Shown here: positions 41,751-47,002 of the stretch, piece by piece
Layout of the letters: the number at the start of each line of letters is the position of its first letter
Position numbering within the stretch: position 1 is the stretch's first letter
Source of the DNA: Lachnospiraceae bacterium
Lineage (GTDB): Bacteria; Bacillota; Clostridia; Lachnospirales; Lachnospiraceae
Assembly (NCBI GenBank): GCA_024680055.1
Contig: JAILCP010000088.1
Coordinates: forward strand, 1-47,002
DNA length: 47,002 bases
Direction: 5' to 3'
Notes under the pieces: model-generated
The model's input: only the letters and a program-made list of their open reading frames with translations
What the model was told of the DNA's origin: nothing
Databases searched by the model: none
Translations under genes and position numbers: made by a program

Positions 41751-43181
41751 ATGAATGAAAATCAGAAGAAGCTTGGGCTTCTCTCTTTGATTGCAATGAT
41801 CATTGGATCAACAATCGGAAGTGGAGTCTTTACAATTACCGGCGATATGGCTGCCAACGGCGCCCATACCGGTGCAATCGTGATCGGATGGATCATCTGT
41901 GGACTTGGTATTTACTGTTTACTGCAATGTTTTTCCGGATTAAACGGAGAACGTCCTGACCTTGTAAGTGGTATTTTTAGCTATGCAAGAGAAGGCTTCG
42001 GCGAGTACATGGGATTCATTTCTGCTTACGGTTATTGGGTAAGCGCTCTTTTCACAAATGTATCTTATCTGGCGTTGTTATTCACAACCATGAACACCTT
42101 TATTCCAATTTTTGGAAACGGAAGCAACCTTATTTCCACAATTCTTGGATTGGTAATTGTTTGGATTGCCTGCCTTGTTGTTCTTCGAGGCGTAAAAGAG
42201 GCAGCGGTTCTCAACATTTTTACCACCATTGCAAAATTAATTCCGCTTTTCGTATTTATTATTGCAGTTATTGTGGTTCGTGCTTTTGATCCGGCAGTAT
42301 TTATGCACAACTTCTGGGGTGCTGATGAAATGCCTGTTCTTGCACAGATTAAAGCTACTTCATCTTCCACAGTGTGGTCCTTTATCGGAGTTGAAGGTGC
42401 GGTTGTTCTTTCTACACGTGCTAAGAATTCAAAAGACGTTACAAGATCTACTTTTATCGGATTTGCTTGTCTTTTCATTATTTACGTATTAGTTGCACTT
42501 CTTTCCATGGGTGTAATTCCTCACGAGGAATTGGCAACAATGGAAAACCCACAGTTGGCCGGAATTCTTTCTGCAGCCGTTGGTCCTTGGGGTGCTCTCC
42601 TTGTTAAGATTGGTATTATCCTTTCCATTATCGGTGCTATGCTTGGATGGACCATCCTTACGGTAGAGGCACCTGCAGCAGCAGCACAGCAGGATATTTT
42701 CCCGAAGCGATTTGGAAAGATGAATAAATTTGGTGCACCATCTTTCACCTTGATTTTAACCACATTTATTATTTCATTTTTCATTGTTCTTGGTTACTTT
42801 AGTACAAAGGCTTATTTGCTTTTCTACAACTTATGTGTATCCATGATTATGTTGCCATATTTATTCAGTGCAATGTTCTATTTTAAAATGGGAATTACCG
42901 GCAAAGGATTTGAGCACGGTAAATTTAGTGTGACCCATGCAAAGATTTTTGGATGCCTTGGAACCATCTACGGTTTATGGATGATTTACGCAAGTGGACT
43001 TAGTTACATTCTTGTAACCACCACACTTTATGCACCGGGTATTTACATTTACTACAAAGCTCGTAAGGAACAGGGTCTTAGCACCTTTGATCATAATTAT
43101 GAGAAATACCTTGCAGCAGGTATTACACTTCTTGGAGTGCTCTCCATTGTATTACTTGTTACAGGTAAAATCGTTTTGTAA
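41751..43181 (+). CDS. APC-family basic amino-acid antiporter
   Basis: Transporter of 476 residues with 12-13 helices, close to the arginine/ornithine and lysine/cadaverine antiporter branch: LSLIAMIIGSTIGSGVFTITGDMAANGAHTGA start (split here: the GSGVF motif marks helix 1), WSFIGVEGAVVLSTRAKNSKD in helix 6 and VEAPAAAAQQDIFPKRF. These proteins exchange a precursor for its product. No arginine deiminase or decarboxylase gene is next to it, so the pair is unknown. GGGGG lies about 11 nt before ATG. Ends in a bidirectional terminator. Confidence 0.87.
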   Translation: MNENQKKLGLLSLIAMIIGSTIGSGVFTITGDMAANGAHTGAIVIGWIICGLGIYCLLQCFSGLNGERPDLVSGIFSYAREGFGEYMGFISAYGYWVSALFTNVSYLALLFTTMNTFIPIFGNGSNLISTILGLVIVWIACLVVLRGVKEAAVLNIFTTIAKLIPLFVFIIAVIVVRAFDPAVFMHNFWGADEMPVLAQIKATSSSTVWSFIGVEGAVVLSTRAKNSKDVTRSTFIGFACLFIIYVLVALLSMGVIPHEELATMENPQLAGILSAAVGPWGALLVKIGIILSIIGAMLGWTILTVEAPAAAAQQDIFPKRFGKMNKFGAPSFTLILTTFIISFFIVLGYFSTKAYLLFYNLCVSMIMLPYLFSAMFYFKMGITGKGFEHGKFSVTHAKIFGCLGTIYGLWMIYASGLSYILVTTTLYAPGIYIYYKARKEQGLSTFDHNYEKYLAAGITLLGVLSIVLLVTGKIVL

Positions 43182-43209
43182 TCATATCAATTCCTTTATA
43201 TAACCAAGC

Positions 43210-43245
43210 GAAAAAGATGCTCCCCCTTTGGGAAGCATCTTTTTC
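43210..43245. terminator. Bidirectional terminator
   Basis: AAAAAGATGCT-c-CCC pairs with GGG-a-AGCATCTTTTT; A-run left, T-run right. Shared by the permease (+) and the broken gene (-). Confidence 0.88.
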
Positions 43246-43256
43246 AATTTATTGGA

Positions 43257-44638
43257 TTAGCTGAATAAGTTTTTTACTCTTTCAATGAAACCTAATTTTT
43301 CTTCTTTTACCTCTTTTTTTGCCACCTTAGGTTTTTTAATGTCCGGTGTGGTAATGGTGAACTGTACCGCATTGATGTTTTCATTGTTTTTATCCTCAAA
43401 GGAAACAAGTTCAAAATCCTTTACGTAATCGCTCATCATCTCATTGATTTTTTCTTCTGTTTTTTCCGGTATCTGGGATACACCCTCATTCATTTGAGCT
43501 GTTCCCTTTTTCAATTTACAAGCTCCTCCATATAATTCAGAGCCGCTATCGGAAAGTTGATTCATGCCATCTGAAAGCTGATCTACTCCGTCACTAAGCT
43601 TGCTTACTCCGCCGGTATATTCTTTTAATCCCCGGTCAAACTCTGAGTAATTTTTATCTATGAAACTAACGCCTCCGATATAGGCATCCAATCCTTGATC
43701 ATATTGAGAATAGCTTTTTGCCAAAGCAGCTGTCATCTGTTTCAGATAGGCTGCATCTTCTTTTGATAATCCGGACAAATCCATACTATTTACTTTCTTT
43801 TCTAAGCTATCCAGGGACTGGTTGATTTTACCGGAACCGGACTGCAGCTGTTTTCCGTTTTTCCCAAGCTGATCCAGTCCCTTTGCAATCTGACCGGATC
43901 CTTTACTGATAGAATTTCCGCCTTTTGCTACCTTGGCAAAATTTTTGTTTACTGTGCCAAGTCCCTGATTTACTTTATTGACTCCTGCAATGTACTGTCC
44001 GGTTCCGTCCTTAAACTCTCCTACGCCCCCATCCAAATCAGCTACCCCATCGGTTAAAAGTGACATATCATCCAGCATGCTGTCACTATCGGGCATATCC
44101 ATGGTCATAGTAAAAGGCAGAGCCGCAATGGATATTGCATCCATTTCAAAATCTTTTTCTCCTGCATCTGCAATGGTCGCATCCTTTGCCTTTACATTTT
44201 TGGCCTTTTCATTATTTAAGGACATGGATATCTGCAACATATAGTTGTCATAAAAGGTTCTATCAACCCCCGGTGTCTTTTCGCTGTCGATGGTGATTTT
44301 TACTCTTCCATCTGCTCCGGCCAAATTCTTAGGATTTACTTCTTCTCCGTTTAAGTAGTAACGAATTTGGAATTTCCAAGGAAGCTTTCCGTACTTGTTA
44401 TTGCCCTGGTAATAAAAGTTTCCTTGCTGCCTGCTTTTTTTACTTCAAACTGATTCACAACATACATCTCGTCCAAGTTCCCATTGGCCTTGAGAATACC
44501 GTAGATATTCTCGTCTTTTTCATACTTTGCTTCTACACTCTTCGCCTGTACATCCGGCATTTTGATACCTGCAGTATTACCTATTACCAAGGTACCTGCC
44601 AAAACACCTGCAACCAGTTTTTTATTCAAATTACTCAT
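43257..44638 (-). pseudogene. Frameshifted gene for a secreted heptad-repeat (YhgE-like) protein
   Basis: Two reading frames together make one protein. The first (44638 to a stop at 44351) has a signal peptide and ENIYGILKANGNLDEMYVVNQFEVKKAG, then loses sense. The second, open from about 44435 to 43257, resumes with GNFYYQGNNKYGKLPWKFQI and goes on to LAGADGRVKI, then many LxxGxxxL-type repeats (GVxxLxxG) and a basic tail. Homologues I recall have a DYGxY...NLT segment of roughly 30-40 residues between these parts, so both a deletion and a frame change seem to lie at 44424-44432. The TTG at 44324 is not a real start. GGAGG in the MMPL gene end precedes ATG 44638 (8-bp overlap). Likely partner of the exporter, now broken, unless the sequence is wrong here. 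Confidence 0.75.
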
Positions 44639-46751
44639 ATTGTTTGCCTCCTACACGACTGTTTTTTTCTAACAATGCTTTTTTCGCCTTTTTATCTTCC
44701 TGCTTAAATTCTGCTTTCCAAGTGGTTCTTTCAATAACCTTATCAAACAATAGCAGCACTGCCGGCAGCAAGGTAATGGAAAGTACAAAGGCAATTACCG
44801 CTCCTTTTCCAAGTAACAAACCAAGTGCTTTTACAATCTGCTCGCTGGAAGAAAGTCCCAGGGCAAATCCTGCAATGGCCAGTATGGACGCTGATACCAT
44901 GGCGGATTTTACCACATTTCCAAGGGTTTTCTCCATGGCCGTTTTCTTGGTATAGTTTTTTCTGTATTTCATATAATTTTCTGTTAACAAAATTGCATAA
45001 TCAATGGTTGCTCCCATCATAACCGTTCCCACAACCAGATATCCGATGTATGCCAAAGGCTCATTTGTAAAGTACGGCAATGCCATGTTGATCCAGGTTG
45101 CAATCTTGATGACCATAATCAATAACAACGGTAACGACAAGGATTTAAACTCAATCATCAAAATGATAAAAATAGCAATAATGGTAATGGTATTTACCCT
45201 CTGGTTGTCTGCCTGTACGGTATTTTTCATATCGTACATATTGGCACTTTGACCGCACATATAGATCTCATCTTCCGGATAATATTTTTCTGCAGCCCTT
45301 CGAATCTGTTTTACCGCGCGAAAGGCTCTGTCCCCTTCTTCGGCAGTGTCAGTATATACCACAATTCGTGCATATTTATCGGAATAAAACTTCTTGGTAA
45401 TCTCCTTTCCCAAATAAGCGGATGGTATTTTATTACCCACGGCATTTGCATAAGATACCACCGTATTTACATCTCTGATTTGTTCTAAATCTTTTGTCAA
45501 AAGAGCCTCTTTGGTTGAATCACCAACCGGCACCATCATTGCCACAACGGTACTGTCCTCAAAGACCTTGTTTTTCGCCTCTAAATCCTTCTCCAGTCTG
45601 CTGCCCTGTGCAGGATCGCCGGAGCCATAAATAAATTCGTTGTTTTTTTGTCCCTGATAAGCCGGAAGTGCAATCACTGCAATCAGTATAATCACCGGGA
45701 TAAAAACTTTTCTTAAGGCCTTTCCGGAGTTTCTGAAATCCGGAAGAATTCTTTTATGCTTTGTCTTCTCCATCAATTTATCATAGGCAAGTAAGAAGGC
45801 CGGCATCAAAAGCATTACACAAATGAAACTTACCGTTACTCCTCGTACCAGAGATACTCCCATATCTCCGCCTACACGAAAGCCCATGGATAAAAGTGCC
45901 ACGAATCCGAACAATGTGGTTGCCGCACTGGCTGCAATGGATTTAAATGACTCTTTTATGGATTTCACCATGGCATGTTCCATATTGGATTCCAGCTTTT
46001 TATTTCGCTCAAAACTATCACACAAGAACACTGCATAATCCAAACTTACTGCCAACTGAAGCATTGGACTTACTGCCATGGTCACATAGGACATTTCTCC
46101 GGCAAAAATCTGCAATCCCCAGTTAATACCTACCGCAATTCCTATGGTGGTCAAATATAGAAATGGTTCCACCCAGCTTGTAGTCGATAAAATCAAAACC
46201 AGAATAATCAATGGTCCAATCATTGCTATAGATTTAATTGCCTGGGACACTGCCATGTTTTGTGAAATGCTTTGGGTTACTGCATTTCCGGTCACCGATG
46301 CGTCATCTCCCACCAAATCGTAAATGGCATTGACTCCGTCTCTTTCCATTCCATCTTCAATGGTTACGTTAAACAATGCATTTTTGTCCTTATAAAACAT
46401 TTCCACGGTATCTTTATCCTGTACCGCCACCGGTAATGTAATATCTGTCACATCATCCAACCATTCTACATTCTCAACACCTTTTACCTTACTAAGCTTC
46501 TCCTTCATCTCAAGTGCTTCCGTCACTTCCAGATCCGGCACCATTACGGAACAATTGGCCATACTCTCATCAAAATTCTCGCTCATTTTATCAATGGCGA
46601 TGGTTGAGTTGGCGTCCTTTGGTAAATAGTCCATCATGTTATAATTGATTTTTACTCTGGTGGCACATACTACCATGATTACCAGAAAAATCGATGTAAC
46701 AGCTAATACTTTTTTTCTCTCTTTTACAATCAGATTTGCTATTATTTCCAT
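44631..46751 (-). CDS. MMPL/RND family exporter
   Basis: Membrane exporter of 706 residues with two repeats of one helix, a soluble extracytoplasmic domain and five further helices (TM1 ~14-32; second half begins ~350). SLDYAVFLCDSFERN and GATIDYAILLTENYMKYR carry the acidic residues of the MMPL proton relay in helices 4 and 10. Relatives move lipids, hydrophobic drugs or surface polymers. Operon with the broken heptad-repeat gene behind it. GGAGGAAAGAA precedes ATG 46751. No regulator is visible in the window; one may lie beyond 47002. Confidence 0.9.
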   Translation of the reverse strand: MEIIANLIVKERKKVLAVTSIFLVIMVVCATRVKINYNMMDYLPKDANSTIAIDKMSENFDESMANCSVMVPDLEVTEALEMKEKLSKVKGVENVEWLDDVTDITLPVAVQDKDTVEMFYKDKNALFNVTIEDGMERDGVNAIYDLVGDDASVTGNAVTQSISQNMAVSQAIKSIAMIGPLIILVLILSTTSWVEPFLYLTTIGIAVGINWGLQIFAGEMSYVTMAVSPMLQLAVSLDYAVFLCDSFERNKKLESNMEHAMVKSIKESFKSIAASAATTLFGFVALLSMGFRVGGDMGVSLVRGVTVSFICVMLLMPAFLLAYDKLMEKTKHKRILPDFRNSGKALRKVFIPVIILIAVIALPAYQGQKNNEFIYGSGDPAQGSRLEKDLEAKNKVFEDSTVVAMMVPVGDSTKEALLTKDLEQIRDVNTVVSYANAVGNKIPSAYLGKEITKKFYSDKYARIVVYTDTAEEGDRAFRAVKQIRRAAEKYYPEDEIYMCGQSANMYDMKNTVQADNQRVNTITIIAIFIILMIEFKSLSLPLLLIMVIKIATWINMALPYFTNEPLAYIGYLVVGTVMMGATIDYAILLTENYMKYRKNYTKKTAMEKTLGNVVKSAMVSASILAIAGFALGLSSSEQIVKALGLLLGKGAVIAFVLSITLLPAVLLLFDKVIERTTWKAEFKQEDKKAKKALLEKNSRVGGKQYE

Positions 46752-46824
46752 TTCTTTCCTCCATCCTTTATTGTCTGCTGCTAGGATAAGAAAGGAAAGT
46801 AAACAAAAAGTAAATCTGTTTTAC

Positions 46825-46858
46825 CTAAAAAAATGACCATGCTAAAAAAGCATGGTCA
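46825..46858 (-). terminator. Terminator of a gene beyond the right edge
   Basis: ATGACCATGCT (46832-46842) and AGCATGGTCAT (46848-46858) form a perfect 11-bp stem; on the minus strand seven T follow (complement of 46825-46831). It insulates the MMPL gene from upstream minus-strand transcription. Confidence 0.85.
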
Positions 46859-46870
46859 TCCCAGACTGTA

Positions 46871-46918
46871 GACAAAGTGGTCTTGAGAGCATAGCTCTCA
46901 AGGCCATTTTGTCTTTTT
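46871..46918. repeat. Long hairpin at the right edge
   Basis: GACAAA-g-TGG-t-CTTGAGAGC pairs with GCTCTCAAG-g-CCA-t-TTTGTC around an ATA loop: about 18 pairs in a 43-nt element, followed on the plus strand by TTTTTG. No plus-strand gene precedes it. It could be a terminator, or the end of a mobile element. Confidence 0.5.
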
Positions 46919-46959
46919 GTGACGGATTTTTATAATAAAGTGGTCAGAAACGACCCCTA

Positions 46960-47002
46960 TCAGGCCATCTCTAACCGCCATTCATGCTTGATTCTTGCAA
47001 GT
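46960..47002 (-). other. Possible C-terminal end of a gene cut by the window edge
   Basis: On the minus strand a frame open at the edge ends with LARIKHEWRLEMA and TGA (46962-46960). Thirteen residues are too few to identify. Given the hairpins next to it, a transposase end is one option. No start or ribosome site can be judged. Confidence 0.25.

Noticed and set aside
43257..44324. Independent gene starting with TTG at 44324
   Set aside because: The frame continues sensibly upstream of that codon into the same family, there is no ribosome site, and the N-terminal half lies in the other frame; a broken gene explains both.
46645..46836. Plus-strand small gene at the start of the MMPL gene
   Set aside because: Antisense to conserved exporter codons with no ribosome site or family match.

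Overview
The window looks like a piece of a low-GC, Gram-positive, motile anaerobe of the Clostridia, most likely a Lachnospiraceae relative (inference from gene families, AT-rich promoters, strong AGGAGG ribosome sites, a chemoreceptor, PdxS/PdxT vitamin B6 synthesis, BioY/BirA biotin control, a Bce-type transporter and several c-di-GMP enzymes). It holds about 43 protein genes, one of them broken. No rRNA, tRNA, CRISPR array or intact insertion sequence was recognised.

Layout. 1-7.0 kb: membrane diguanylate cyclase, GNAT acetyltransferase with a structured leader, dihydroorotase pyrC, a chemoreceptor and a GGDEF-PAS protein. 7.0-11.2 kb: a TetR regulator with a heterodimeric ABC exporter. 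11.4-16.0 kb: a Bce-type module (response regulator, histidine kinase, ATPase, permease) with a BceR-like operator. 16.0-17.7 kb: a PD-(D/E)XK-like nuclease gene beside a gene-free 0.8 kb stretch with eight 73-bp tandem repeats and related hairpins. 17.7-18.9 kb: TetR plus an ATC-hydrolase family gene. 19.0-24.0 kb: an envelope operon (GT2-GtrA glycosyltransferase, phosphodiester glycosidase domain protein, small membrane protein, PAP2 phosphatase) divergent from an OmpR-family two-component system; a doubled 11-bp box sits exactly between the two promoters. 24.0-28.9 kb: tyrosine phosphatase, a second sensor diguanylate cyclase, thioredoxin divergent from an HxlR regulator, an EAL phosphodiesterase and an FMN-binding split-barrel protein. 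28.9-33.5 kb: one operon, lrp - aminotransferase - KDPG aldolase - KDG kinase - Na+/dicarboxylate-type symporter. 33.8-36.7 kb: pdxR divergent from pdxST. 36.9-43.2 kb: two APC amino-acid permeases flanking a biotin locus (birA, bioY, bioD, bioB) with a BirA operator that contains both -35 boxes of the bioB/bioD promoters. 43.3-46.8 kb: an MMPL/RND exporter followed by a frameshifted partner gene. The last 150 bases hold hairpins and perhaps the edge of a mobile element.

Working together: four local control circuits can be read from the DNA (BceRS with bceAB, the OmpR-family system with the envelope operon, BirA with biotin genes, HxlR with thioredoxin), and three cyclases plus one phosphodiesterase within 28 kb suggest heavy use of c-di-GMP. 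The most unusual items are the 73-bp repeat array, whose hairpin core resembles the adjacent transcription terminator, the BirA with a changed biotinoyl-AMP loop, the bidirectional response-regulator promoter and the lrp/KDG operon.
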